Below are positions 13,301 to 24,005 of a stretch of 64,000 nt of DNA, one piece after another; position 1 is the first letter of the stretch, and each line of letters starts with the position of its first letter. The stretch comes from Lottia gigantea. Lineage: Eukaryota > Mollusca > Gastropoda > Lottiidae. Both the position numbers and the translations under genes were made by a program. Below the pieces are notes generated by a model. That model did no database searches. It saw only the letters and a program-made list of their open reading frames with translations, and was not told the DNA's origin. The stretch is from contig NW_008709945.1 in assembly GCF_000327385.1 (NCBI RefSeq), forward strand, positions 678,459 to 742,458. The letters run 5' to 3'.

Positions 13301-16300
13301 GTTATTTTCTTTGTAGAACTTCGAGGCATGGAATAATTTGGGAACAGCTTATATTAAACTGAAAGACAAGTAAGATTGCTTTTTCTATCTTACAGATCTT
13401 AGTCAAGGAAACAGCATATTTGTTTCTGAAAATATTGTGTATACATGATCACTTTGGCTGTTGCTTCACGTATCATTTAATACTGATATCCCTTAACAAT
13501 AAAAATAAACAAGCGTGGTAGCAATTTTAGGCTGTGAACACATTTTGACACAACAAGAAACATTTTACATACCAGTTTTTACATAGAAAATTAGAGATGA
13601 TGTTCTTGATAGAATGTAAAATATTTAGTTTTTTACCTTTCAGACCAAAAGCATTTTTAACAATGAAAGAAGCAATCAAATATAATTTTGAATCATGGCA
13701 GCTGTGGGAGAACTGTTTGTTGGTAAGTGATAAGTGATAATTTTTATCTGAATAGAAGGGTGGGTAAGATGAGCAGTTATACATGTATTTTGTCACAAGT
13801 TTTTTGACATAGTGAAATATTCAGCATTATGAAATCCCAAATATATCGAGTAACCTTTGCATATTCAAGGTCACATGGCATAAAATAAGAGAATACTATT
13901 GGTTCCTTAACTAAAGATTACAATATTGATATTTATGTTTGTTTATTTGGATAGATTGGTGTTGATTGTGGTGAATTTGAAGATGTAGTAAATGCCTATA
14001 ATAGATTGTTGGATTTGAAATCTAAATGGGTGGACGAACAGGTATATATTACTTCCATATTAGTATTAAGGAGTATTGAGAGGAGTCTCAATGAAAGCAA
14101 TGGCCCAGGTCACAGAGCAGTTGATATTGCTCATGTGAAAATAAGATGTTTTTAGGTACCTACTATTTATGAAATAAATATATTTTATTTGGAAATCTAA
14201 CAATTCAACCACCCCCTTAACAAAGAACCCTTGTATAAATACAGCACACTACTCTTCTAATGGGATGTTGTGTAAAAAACGTTAACATTGTGGTCTTTAG
14301 AAGTGAATTAGAACTTACAAAATCTATGGGGTATTTTTAGCCATGCTATAATTGTCTTGTAGCATTAGTAAGTTCATTTCATTGAATTTTGTTCTGGGGG
14401 ATAATAATCAGTTTGTTCCATTATATTCATGAAGAGAAGGACATTAAACTCATTCATTTTATTTCATTTATTGTCAGATATTATCAATATTAGTACGTGC
14501 TATTGAAGAAGACTTAACAGATTCTAAAGGTCTGCCTGTTAGACGATTTAAACCTAAAATACAACAGTTGTTTACTAGAATTACATCACAGGTATGCTTA
14601 TAGTTTCTGAAACACTTTAAACTTACAATAGAATAATTGTGGCCTTGTGAGCTTATAGCTCAATGTTGGAAGGTAAAACCCCCTTTTTCCAGTACAACTG
14701 TCCAATGGAGAATTTTACATCCCACTCACCTTGTGGCAGCATGTGATGAGCTCTTGGCATTTGGACATCTGTTACAAATATTAGCATATACACAAATGAA
14801 GTTTTCTGTCTTAATATATACTGATTATATTTTTGAAAAAAAGGATCCTAACATACATCATTTGCTATTTAAGTTTTGACAAAAAGTCATTATGGTTCAA
14901 ACAGTTCACCATTTGCTTGCTTTTCTAGTGGTACATGCTACCCCAGTGTTGCATGCTATATTTAGCCATTTAATTGTGTCGATTGAGATACATGTTGTGC
15001 TTTTTAATAGATCACCAAACGTAGAGAAAATTGCTAATTTAACTTCAAGCATTTCATAATGTTTTATGTAGAGAATATTATATGTCATTATAATTAAATG
15101 ATTGTTTTCTGTAGACAACTGGTAATGGTGAAATCTGGAGATTATTTGCTAAATTAATTTTATTGGACAATAAACCTGAAAATATTGATCAGGTAAGAAT
15201 ACCACGATGTTCGCATGATTTGATTCTTCAATTATCTTGGTTTATCAACAAAGCTGCTCCAAACACTGTGTCTTGTCTATTAGTGTTGGCTATTGCCAAC
15301 CATATCAGAATAGAGTACGTACTATATAATATATGGTTCATATAATGGTTGCAACAAGATTTGAAATGGGTTAAAAGATAAACTGCACCACTTTATCTTC
15401 AAAGCCTTTGAGGAATATTTCCACTGTATCAACTGTCATTTGGTCTATGGCCCTTATTGAAATATCCAACCACGATCTAGAGTATCACTTGACAAACTAC
15501 AGTTTATGGAAAAAGAAATGCCAGTTTTCATAACTGGATCATTGAAGGGAGTGATAGTAGAAATTTAAATAATACTTTATAACTTGTACTGTTTAGTTGC
15601 TGCCTGATCTACTAACATCCTTATTGTTTCAGGGCTTAGAATATCTACAGAAATCACATCGCTGTGTGACACAAACTTCAAACTGGGAGAAAGATGAGAA
15701 GAAATGTCAAGAAGTTTCTGATCAAGCTATCGAACTGGCTAAATGTATGTTTTCTTTTTAATATGTGTCCATTCTGGAAAGAGCATTAATTTATCAGTTC
15801 ATAATAGAAAGATAAGTAACAATTGTAGCTTCGACCATCCAATGATGAAATGAGTTATTTAGATTTTAAAAATCTAGTATCGTAAATATTTATATAATAG
15901 GATATCAAAAGATTACAAATGATACTCATTGAAAATAGCAAAAGAGTAGAAGAGAAATTCACAGATTGCTCTCACTGACTTCGCCATATTAGCCACATAG
16001 CAAAAAGGAACATAGTCAAAATCATTATGAAAATTATTCTCTTTCAGTGTATATTCAATGTGCTGACAAACTGCCAGATAGAACACAGAAATTGCAGAAT
16101 TTATCTTCTGCTAAATTTATGTTAAAAGGAGTGATAACAAAAATAAAGGTCTGTACTGGAATGAAATAAAAACTTCTTTTCTATGTTGTGAAAGTTTCTA
16201 ATTTTGAAATAATAAACGCTTTGTTGTATAACTGTTGGAGCTGGTATTAAATGTGAAAACATATATTTTTATGGGCACACAATTTAATGGATTTGTCTTT

Positions 16301-16488
16301 TGTAATTTTAAAGCTATTTGAATATTCTGATATCCAATTTATTTAAATTGTCAATCTTTATATTTCAGCAACATCATCAAGACCCAATCACCCAGTCTTT
16401 ACCACAGTCAATAGATGAACTCTGTAAAAGCCTGGATGATCAGTTCAAAGATTTATTGGAAAGAATTGACCAGCTGAAAAATTGTTAA
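7318..16488 (+). CDS. TTC27: TTC27 (tetratricopeptide repeat protein 27), C-terminal 656 residues in 19 exons
   Basis: Exons: 7318-7420, 7800-7839, 8397-8521, 8867-8985, 9251-9363, 9937-10003, 10534-10647, 11052-11147, 11544-11666, 12263-12490, 12949-13047, 13317-13369, 13644-13722, 13955-14041, 14478-14591, 15115-15192, 15633-15744, 16048-16148, 16369-16488. All junctions keep frame and use GT..AG. Landmarks shared with human TTC27 include WWLLRCLYIQQEILDDRSP (human WWTLRC...LLEERSP), ALGKRTRYQE, LRSKLEKGSSRRVERSMKQ, KKETPNLYCFLGDV and AWNNLGTAYIKLKDK. TPR helices occupy roughly residues 260-480 of this partial protein. The total agrees with the human protein from about residue 185 onward, so only the N-terminal part is missing; it was not found upstream in this window. 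TTC27 is a conserved TPR protein; its yeast relative is the nuclear protein Emw1. The stop codon overlaps a poly(A) signal. Confidence 0.93.
8072..8286 (+). repeat. SINE, 5'-truncated, in a TTC27 intron
   Basis: Lies in the intron before the exon at 8397. It contains cggatgggacaataaagcga and ggcgccgtgtaag, matching the central block of the copy at 54491-54812 (ggatgagacaataaaatgag, gacctgtgtg). This is followed by ggcaaaatttccctcagtgc, cctgcatggcgatg and a tail ending aattcatttcattt. No tRNA-like head is visible, so this copy appears to have lost its 5' end. Confidence 0.6.
8671..8750 (+). repeat. Partial SINE (3' half), same family
   Basis: The string cctggcaaaattttcctcat then tgcacactgcttgg, followed by caggtatag, parallels the 3' part of the copies at 8072-8286 and 54491-54812. 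The copy is short and diverged; its limits are approximate. Confidence 0.4.
11131..11500 (+). repeat. Diverged tandem duplication including the end of a TTC27 exon and its donor
   Basis: The end of the exon at 11052-11147 (gtgtgtggaaagttaag, then the donor gtaatt) recurs 186 bp downstream as gtgtgtggaaagtgaag with a donor-like gtgatt. Both copies are followed by atgaactgtctatgatatga and later by catcattccaatt or tatcattccaatt. The two units have drifted by scattered substitutions. Only the first copy is preceded by the full exon. Confidence 0.6.
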
Positions 16489-16492
16489 TAAA
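16487..16492 (+). promoter_or_regulatory. Poly(A) signal AATAAA overlapping the TTC27 stop codon
   Basis: The final codons run TGT TAA and continue directly as TAATAAAAATT, so the last two bases of the stop codon form the first two of AATAAA. If used, the 3' UTR would be only a few tens of bases. A more distal site cannot be excluded. Confidence 0.5.
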
Positions 16493-17701
16493 AATTATCT
16501 TTTAAAATGTGTTCTCATTAACCAAATCAGCATGTTACATTCCTCTGCTCCTTATGAAAAACTGGATGCGCACATCTTCACAATGTCAAGATATTACGAA
16601 CTGTCTTATAACCTTGATTGCAATAGTTATCATTCCGGCATCACTAAATGAATTGGAATTTTGATTGGATTGTAAGCAAGCTAATACAGCCAATCAGAGC
16701 CCTGGACAGAAAGACTGTAAACTTCATCACTTAAGGCACTGATTGGTCTGTGTTTGCTAGTGTACTATCTGATTATAATCATTGTATTAAAAAACTTTCA
16801 TACTGTGGCATTGCAGTCAAGGTATTGGTCGCAGTTCATGAAGATGAGATGTCCATAGCATAATGATTTTTAGTAAAGTTGAGATAGTTGTCTCCCCTTG
16901 AATATTCCAATACAAAGTTTTCTCTTTTGTCAGAGATGGTTAGATTTTCAAAAGGCAGTGCAGCAGCTAAAAAAGGATCATGAGCATAACCTACAAGCTA
17001 CAATAATAGAATATTTATTACATTTTTAATACATCAATTATAGAGCAATATAAAAACAGCACTTGAATCATCTTGTTACTTGAGTTTCACGCTATGCCAT
17101 CTTCAGACAACTGACCTATTTTCAGGTATTATGCTATGTAGATATGATTGAAAACCCCCCCTTTCCAGAAGAATGAATGCACATAAAGTAGACATTATTA
17201 TTGATTGATGCAGATGTCATTACTGTTTAGTAAGGAATAAGGCCATTGTATTGTAACAAAAATTGTCAAGGTATTATTATATAGAGAAGCCAAGTTTATG
17301 AGCAAATGAGAGTGAGGTGGTCTACATGCATTTGACTTCTTGATACAACTAAATTTATGCTGTACATTAAAATCTTAAAGACTTATCAAATACGGTACAT
17401 CACTTTAATTAATTGGTTTTTTTTTTAAATCGAAGTACTTAACATCAACTTGAAAGAAGAAAATATTAAAAATTCCTTTAAATACTGTAAAACAATTCTA
17501 ACATATCAAATAAAATATCCAAAAAGAAGATATGAGAAAGTTTTCCTATAAGGCTTGTAAAGGGAGCTAACCAGAATACATGGTAACTTTCAGACAACAC
17601 TAAATGAATATACAGTAACTTCCCACATCAAGACCGTGTTCATACTTAAAATCACTTTTAAGGCAAATTATTTGTGCTTACAGGTACCCTTCATTAATTT
17701 A
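16493..17701. other. Intergenic, nothing recognised
   Basis: AT-rich DNA between TTC27 and the minisatellite. I see no exon, RNA gene or transposon end. A variant of the dispersed purine motif (tctcccctt) is at 16891, and aagggagctaacc at 17560. Confidence 0.5.
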
Positions 17702-18070
17702 GCAAATAAATTTCAAAATTTCTTGCAATACATTTGCAAATAAATTCAAAGTTTCAGCGACTTGCTATACATTTGCAAATAAATTTGAAGTTTCAGCGAC
17801 TTGCAATACATTTGCAAATAAATTCAAAGTTTCAGCGACTTGCTATACATTTGCAAATGAATTTAAAGTTTCAGCGACTTGCTATACATTTGCAAATGAA
17901 TTTAAAGTTTCAGCGACTTGCTATACATTTGCAAATGAATTTAAAGTTTCAGCGACTTGCTATACATTTGCAAATGAATTTAAAGTTTCAGCGACTTGCT
18001 ATACATTTGCAAATGAATTCAAAGTTTCAGCGACTTGCTATACATTTGCAAATAGAATCAAAGTTTCAGC
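17702..18070 (+). repeat. Minisatellite with a 39-bp unit, about nine copies
   Basis: The motif cagcgacttg recurs exactly every 39 bp (17755, 17794, 17833 and on to 18028), with a final altered unit at 18067. A typical unit runs ttgcaaatgaatttaaag, then tttcagcgacttgctatacat. Outer copies carry aataaattcaaag or aataaatttgaag; the middle copies are nearly identical, as expected when central units are homogenised. Because 39 is a multiple of three and the unit has no stop in one frame, a 123-codon open frame with a 13-residue repeat (NLKFQRLAIHLQM) results. I regard that frame as a by-product. Confidence 0.9.
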
Positions 18071-18464
18071 GGAAAACCAGCCGGTTAACCAGACTTGATT
18101 GTTGATTTATGACATTAATAGATTAAATAGGCATTATTCGCCCACTCTTTTCAACCGAATTATTTTTAACTTGCACAGTCTGCAAGTTTATCGACCTATC
18201 CGAATTTGTAATCGTGTCCGCCCACTGATATGGGTGAAAAGTACTTATCATTGCGTTCAGAAATACCATTCTAAAAAGAAGCTTGCTTTTGGAATGGATT
18301 TACATTATATTTGTTATTGCATGTTCCATTCACCATAATAAATAACATCCTGTATTAGTTATACAGTTTTGAACTCTGTAACTGTCATTTTATTACAATA
18401 AAACACAGAATTTTGATCGATTTTTAACAGAAGGACAAATAAATCTCACAGCTGTTTCACCTTC
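18071..18464. other. Intergenic, between the minisatellite and the F-box gene promoter
   Basis: No gene recognised. An open frame at 18099-18338 has no recognisable product. The stretch leads into the promoter region of the F-box gene. Confidence 0.4.
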
Positions 18465-18472
18465 TGACGTCA
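18465..18472. promoter_or_regulatory. Consensus CRE palindrome TGACGTCA upstream of the F-box gene
   Basis: A perfect CRE (CREB/ATF family site) lies about 62 bp upstream of the TATA box at 18534, a spacing compatible with a promoter-proximal element. Function is inferred from motif and position only. Confidence 0.45.
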
Positions 18473-18533
18473 TAATTTCCACCTCGTGATGATATGGATA
18501 ACGTGAGTTTAGGCGATACGTTATGTTCCCGCG

Positions 18534-18540
18534 TATAAAA
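18534..18540 (+). promoter_or_regulatory. TATA box of the F-box/LRR gene
   Basis: TATAAAA in the GC-richer context cgcgtataaaacacc, about 350 bp before the start codon at 18888. Transcription would be expected to begin around 18560-18570, giving a 5' UTR of about 320 bases. Confidence 0.5.
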
Positions 18541-18887
18541 CACCTGCTAAACGGGTGTATATGGTCTATATTTCACTCTGATTTGGTTTTTAAACGTTAT
18601 CTTATGCTGTTCTGTAACTCATTTCCATTGGACATTGTTCGACTGACCCGCTCGCCAATCTTGACCAAGTTTTAACTACCTGTACGTATAGCCCAAACTC
18701 AACTGTTTCGTCAACAAGAAATTCCCTTACAAACCACAACGTAGGCGTTTTATGAATGAGTTTCCTAATCAAGATTTTGAGTCAGTTGAAGAGGAATTAC
18801 GCTACGTTACTATGGTCTCTAATTCACGTCTGTTGGTGAAAATACAGCTGACAACCTTTCCAAATTATTTGGAAATCGTCTGATATT

Positions 18888-21800
18888 ATGGCGGGCTATA
18901 TTTGTGGAAGAAATCCGGCGTCTTTTTCTGACAGCAGTTTTTCTTCATTTGATGAAGGAATTTCCTATCAAGCGAGCAAATGTCATATTTTAGATCTTCC
19001 AGATGAACTTTTAGTGAGAATATTTGGATATTTTCTCCCGGTTGAAGATCGGTTACCTTCGCTGGGTCTTGTTTGTCGGAAGTGGAAACGTGTTCTTTCG
19101 TATTCTGGATCATTGTGGCGCATACTCTATGTCAACCCAACACCAAACGCACATATTCACTATAGTTTAATCAGTACAATATTAAAACTATATGGACACC
19201 ATGTTCATAAACTAATATGGAGAGATAATTCGCCTGTATATGAAAGTATATTTTCTCTCATTCAAAACTTGGTGAATTTAAAACATCTTAGACTGCCTAT
19301 ACTATGGAACAGTTGTATTGTGGAAAGTTTGAAAGGCTTAAAAGATCTCGAAGCCGTCCAATTAAATGGTGGATTTTCTCTGGTAGATTCTGACCTAGAA
19401 AAAATAGCTGAGTATTTCCCAAAACTTCGTGAGGTATCATTAAACGCCTGTTGGGGTATTACGTCATCGGGGGTAGTGACGTTATTTAGAATGCTCGAAA
19501 ATCTTCAGAACGTTAATCTAAAAATAAACTCGGGGTTACCCCTAGAAGATCCGCGTAGTGAAGATTCTATGAGAGAAGGCGCTAGAATTGTACTAGCTCT
19601 ACGATATACTATATTCGCTTCCATGATAGGGGTGTTATGTTTGCATTTTGTTCCAATAGAAATGGACGAGTTATGGGACGTGGTAAATAAAATGACGAAC
19701 TTGAAGAAATTAAGCATCAGCAACTGTGAGGTGAGTATTGATTTTTTTTTAACCAAAACACAGGAAATGACAGGGATATTTAAAGGACTTTAAATTTCTT
19801 CTCTTTTGCATCTGTACTCTGCCTAAGTATTGAAGACATACTTATGAAAATATGATCATTTACGCAAATTATCCGCAGTGGACGTCATGCGTCTAAGCCT
19901 TGGTTCTCAACCTGGCGTGTGAGATTGGATGTCGAGGGTGTGGACAACTGTTGTAGTAGATATTGTTGTAATGCGGATATTATCTGGTTTCAAAGAAAAC
20001 AGCAACAGCCTTGCCACTGAGCATCTTATTGCGGCCTCATAAATATGTATCCATTAATAAGTGTGATTATGATGATGATTATAAAATTTACAATATTTTG
20101 AATGTCCATTGTTTTGGGGGTGTGAGGGTTTCAAATGATTACTCCAGGGGTGCGAAGGCTGAAAAAGGTGACTTCGATAAAGCGTTTGATAGAGTGTAAC
20201 ATTTTGGCTGAAGATCTGCAGCACACCACTTGCACTACACAACATTTTACTCGGACAATACCATATTTGTCCTCATCAGAATTAGACTATGACTTTAGAA
20301 ACCAATATTGATATTATGTAAACTACATAATATAGGCTAACGGTTCCCCCTGGCATACCAATGACATGATAACAGTAACAGCAAACCAGGGTACTTTAGC
20401 ATCATGTGGTTGATCAACAACATAGAGGTCAATTTAGGTGTAAATATTCATTGTAATGGATAGTAAAATTATTGATTGATGACGTCACTGTAATAATCGA
20501 CCTGGTATAATTATATATAACAGCAGGTGGTATGATGAAATAGCATGGTCTAAACTTAGTTATAATGCACGCATTGTTGCCCATCAGTCGAGTATATTAA
20601 CATCTTTTTTAAAAAGAATTGCGTTTAAGGTAAAATAAACGATTTCGTGTACAGTATCGAGAATCCCACATATCTACATCTATTTGTCGGTAGTTGCTCG
20701 TAAAGCTCTATATAGGCTACACTTAACCTTAAGATCAAGCAAGACATATTAAAAACCATTTTAATCAAATATAATGTATCGAACAACAGTATGCTACATT
20801 TTGCAAGTTGTTTCAGACTTCTCAGATACCACCAGATGATACTGGACCCCAGGTTAAAACCAAGATTTAGAATGTTATATTATGCGAGATTTCGATTGGG
20901 AATCTCTCTATTGTGAGAAAGCTAAGATATGATCAAATATGGAAAGGTTATACTAAAACGTTAAGACATATGCCTCTTGCTGCATGTTTGTTTGTTGTTT
21001 ATTTTCTATACCTAATCAATCCTTATCTAAAAGAATTGCTTATGTAACAAACAATAAAACTCGGTGACCCAATAAAAGAAATATGAAATAGAAGACTATA
21101 AAATATTTCATTGACGTAATATAAAATGAGTCACATGGATAAAAATCCCACCATCGATTCCAAATCAATAAATATTTGAAAGAGACATACATTTGAATGA
21201 GACACCTGTTACTCTTCCTGTCATAAATTTTTCTCTTATCAGAAGACTACATCATCATGTACATGTACTTAAAATCATTATCAATGTCAGACAGTCAAAG
21301 CAAAATTTGACAGATCATGAAGATTTATTTTAATTTTATTAAAAACAACATGCAGCTTTGGTTGCAAACAACTCATAGCATTATCGAAACAGTCTATTGA
21401 AAAATACATCCATACACTTAAAACAAACCGCCTTACTAGATTGCAGATTACCTCCCTTGACAATTCTGCGGCCCCTACATGACCCCCCACTTAATGATTT
21501 ATAGAAATGCTTGTTTCTGAAACAGTGGTGGCACAGGGGAGGGGGGTGTGCTTGGTTTGCACCCCCGATTGTACCCCCACTTTAACAAATTGAACAATAT
21601 CATTTTTTTTACGTTTTGGAACCAAATTATGCGCCAGAATGCACCAAATCAGTTTAATTTTTCGAAAATTTTCTTGGGATACCCCCTGTCAGACATGTCC
21701 ATGAGAGGCTTCCGTCTATGACGCCTCAACAGAGTCGCCGCATTTTGAATTCAGGCTCGATAGTTTGTTCCAGTTCGCCACCTATTTGTACAGTTTCGGG

Positions 21801-23098
21801 AGGCTGACACCGCCACTGTTCTGAACATAGAGATTAGAGTGGTTGCAAAGTAACATGTTACTATTCAACAGTAGGCTGTTGTGTTAATTAAAAGTTGATC
21901 GAGGTTGAATTTACATTAGTCTGATTTTCAGACTTCCGTTCTTATCTGTACACTAGCTGTTAGAGAGATTGTAAAGAGGTTTCCTATCCGTTTTATGTAT
22001 ATAGTTTTAACTGACTCAAAATATATTATTTTTCAGAATCTTCATGGAATTCGACTGGTGTCTGATTCCCTACAGAAAGTGTGTTTATATAATCTATGGA
22101 ATGTGCTGTTTGTTAGTATTGATGGTACGGACTTAAGAAACCTCACAATAGACGGTGGAATGGAGTCGATGGAGCATTTAGAAATCTACGCTCCCAAGTT
22201 ACGGCGAGCTGTTGTCAACGGTAGTAATATCCTACGCACGGTCGGCATTAGAAGTAAGAAATTGTCCATGTTGGAAATGTCAAATTGTGAGGAATTGGAA
22301 CTGACGAGTTTTAGAGATCTGTTGAAGATGAATTCCACGCTAATGAGTTTAAAATTAGGCTGTGTATCTCAGGACAGCCTGTTATTGGACGAGTTGATTA
22401 TTCCAAATTTACAGGAACTTTGTCTTTTAGGCGATTTTTCTTGTGAAGCTCTCCATATACGCAGTCCGACTCTACGTCTATTTCATACTGAATCGGAGAC
22501 GGATATCATTACGTTAAATCATGTCTACATTACGGCTAACCACCTTTGTAAGGTGGCTATGGTCGGAATGCCTGCGTTGAAGACAATGACAGTACAATGT
22601 GTTAGTGTGGACTCCATAGAGCTAAATCTGTGTAGTGACGATCAATTGTTGTTGGACTCGTGTATCATCCAGGCATTAGGATCCATCGGATTTCTACGGT
22701 TATTTGACTGTAAGCTAAATCTTCTGTCAGTCAGTACGCCATTAGCACGTACAGTCGTTCTTTATAGATGTCACGTGTCAGATTACGTCTTACAAATGGC
22801 GCTTAATGGTTGTCCTAATATTTCAAATTTAAATCTAGAAAAATGTAAAAATATTAAACAGATTTCAATAGAGGCACCGCCTTTGAAATTCCTGAATATG
22901 TTTGGATGTAGAGATATTCATAGACTGGACTTAGATTGTCCAGAACTTATTGCTCTGAATATTGGACAATGTCCGAATGTCCGGTTATTCATTAAAGGCA
23001 TAGAACAAGAGTTATCTGATCTTGGTGGAATTGTGATGCCTTCAGAATCCGTAAGGTGGAGCCACGATTTCCCGCCACAGGTCTATATGTGCAGTTGA
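18888..23098 (+). CDS. F-box / leucine-rich-repeat protein, two exons, 634 residues
   Basis: Exon 1 is 18888-19730 (donor gtgagt) and exon 2 is 22037-23098 (acceptor tattatttttcag); they join in phase 0 to give SNCE|NLHGIRL. The F-box lies at about residues 35-78: ILDLPDELLVRIFGYFL, then LGLVCRKWKRVLSYSGSLW. F-box proteins bind SKP1 and serve as substrate receptors of SCF ubiquitin ligases. Leucine-rich repeats follow (LVNLKHLRLPILWNS, LREVSLNACWGITSSGV, LKKLSISNCE). The second exon continues with short, irregular repeats (LRNLTIDG, MEHLEIYAPKL, ISNLNLEKCKNIKQI, FLNMFGCRDIHRLDL, LIALNIGQCPNVRLF). The start is the first Met before the F-box, with a TATA box upstream. I cannot assign it to a named FBXL/FBXO orthologue; the late repeats, with an IxAPxL/LDCPEL pattern, are unlike the regular cysteine-containing LRRs of FBXL2/20. 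Confidence 0.85.
19897..20180. mobile_element. Possible hAT-like non-autonomous remnant in the F-box intron
   Basis: The string ttggttctcaacctggcgtg and, later, ggggtgcgaaggctgaaaaa recall the ends of Charlie-like hAT elements (CAGTGGTTCTCAACC... and ...GGGGTGCGAAG). No matching inverted end or target duplication can be shown, so this is only a likeness. Confidence 0.3.
21523..21818. mobile_element. hAT-type MITE of 296 bp with an 8-bp target duplication, in the F-box intron
   Basis: The left end CAGTGGTGGCACAGG and the right end, complement CAGTGGCGGTGTCAG, are imperfect inverted repeats. They are flanked by TTCTGAAA (21515-21522) and TTCTGAAC (21819-21826), seven of eight bases alike, which fits the 8-bp target duplication of hAT transposons. 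No transposase frame is present. Confidence 0.7.
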
Positions 23099-23178
23099 TG
23101 GTAATGGGGTTTAGGTTTAAATGTTTTTTTGCTTGTTGAATTTTAGGAAATTTTTTAATTCGTTTATTTTCTTTAAGA

Positions 23179-23184
23179 AATAAA
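23179..23184 (+). promoter_or_regulatory. Poly(A) signal of the F-box/LRR gene
   Basis: AATAAA 80 bases after the stop codon at 23098, in the context aagaaataaaattggg. Confidence 0.5.
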
Positions 23185-23578
23185 ATTGGGAAACGCTTTG
23201 ATTTCATTACTTTGTATGAGAGCAGTAGCTATTGATGTTCCTCATTGAAATGTTCTGGATTGCCTCCCTTCTGTTAATGCTTACATGTTATTTAAACTTC
23301 GTCGTCAACACTCTGTCCATGGCTGCAAGAATGATAAGATGCCTTCAATCTATGTTGTAGTCTGTAATAAAACTACAAAGTAGTGCCCTTTTATCAGATT
23401 TATGTCCATATAAATTTATTCAGACAAAAGCCTAACACTTTCAAAAAATCAAGTCTTAGTAGACCTACAGACTATAAAAATCAAGAGACAAAAAGTAATC
23501 GAGATAAACGTTGGTCTTTTATTTAAGAAAAAAAATAATTAATATTTATATAATTTATTTTAAGGTACGATAATATGG

Positions 23579-23584
23579 TTTATT
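23579..23584 (-). promoter_or_regulatory. Candidate poly(A) signal of MCFD2-like gene A
   Basis: On the minus strand this reads AATAAA, about 420 bases past the stop codon at 24006. The interval 23185-24005 otherwise holds G-rich runs, a pair of direct repeats (about 23637 and 23807, both ttaccgacctg) and no gene. Confidence 0.35.
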
Positions 23585-23636
23585 ACAATGATGACAGTAT
23601 TTACAAAATGAACTTTAATTCAAATCGCCAAATCCA

Positions 23637-23850
23637 TTACCGACCTGGTCCATAACCAACCCCTATATTGCATAAGTAGGGGATGGCGCGAGGGGGGGGG
23701 CAATAGCTGATAGAGACAAATTTCAACTTCCGTTGAGAATTTGATCGAATTTTGAAGAGGGGGGGGGGGCGAATATAGTTCCAGCACCGCCCCCGTGCTA
23801 CCCAAGTTACCGACCTGTTACCAACTCCCCCTGTAGGGTCTATATATATG
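23637..23850. repeat. Direct repeats of about 45 bp flanking a poly-G-rich segment
   Basis: The strings taccgacctggtcc...aaccaacccct and taccgacctg...taccaactcccc lie 170 bp apart and bracket two uninterrupted runs of guanines (about 23692-23700 and 23759-23769). The arrangement might be a transposon remnant or a local duplication; no inverted ends are seen. The segment lies where the 3' UTR of MCFD2-like gene A would run. Confidence 0.4.
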
Positions 23851-24005
23851 AGAATTATTTCATTGAGTTTTTAGACAATGGTGTGTTAGTTCCCTTAGAG
23901 TTATTACTTATAGTAAGCTTTACTGCTTTCACCCAAAGAAGACATCTTCAAAAACTCGTGTTTTTGACCTCGATACCATCACCAGTGTTTGTTGAGTTAA
24001 AATGT

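Noticed and set aside
17734-18105. 123-codon open frame with a 13-residue repeat
   Set aside because: It coincides with the 39-bp minisatellite; the frame is a consequence of unit length and has no acceptor, domain or homology.
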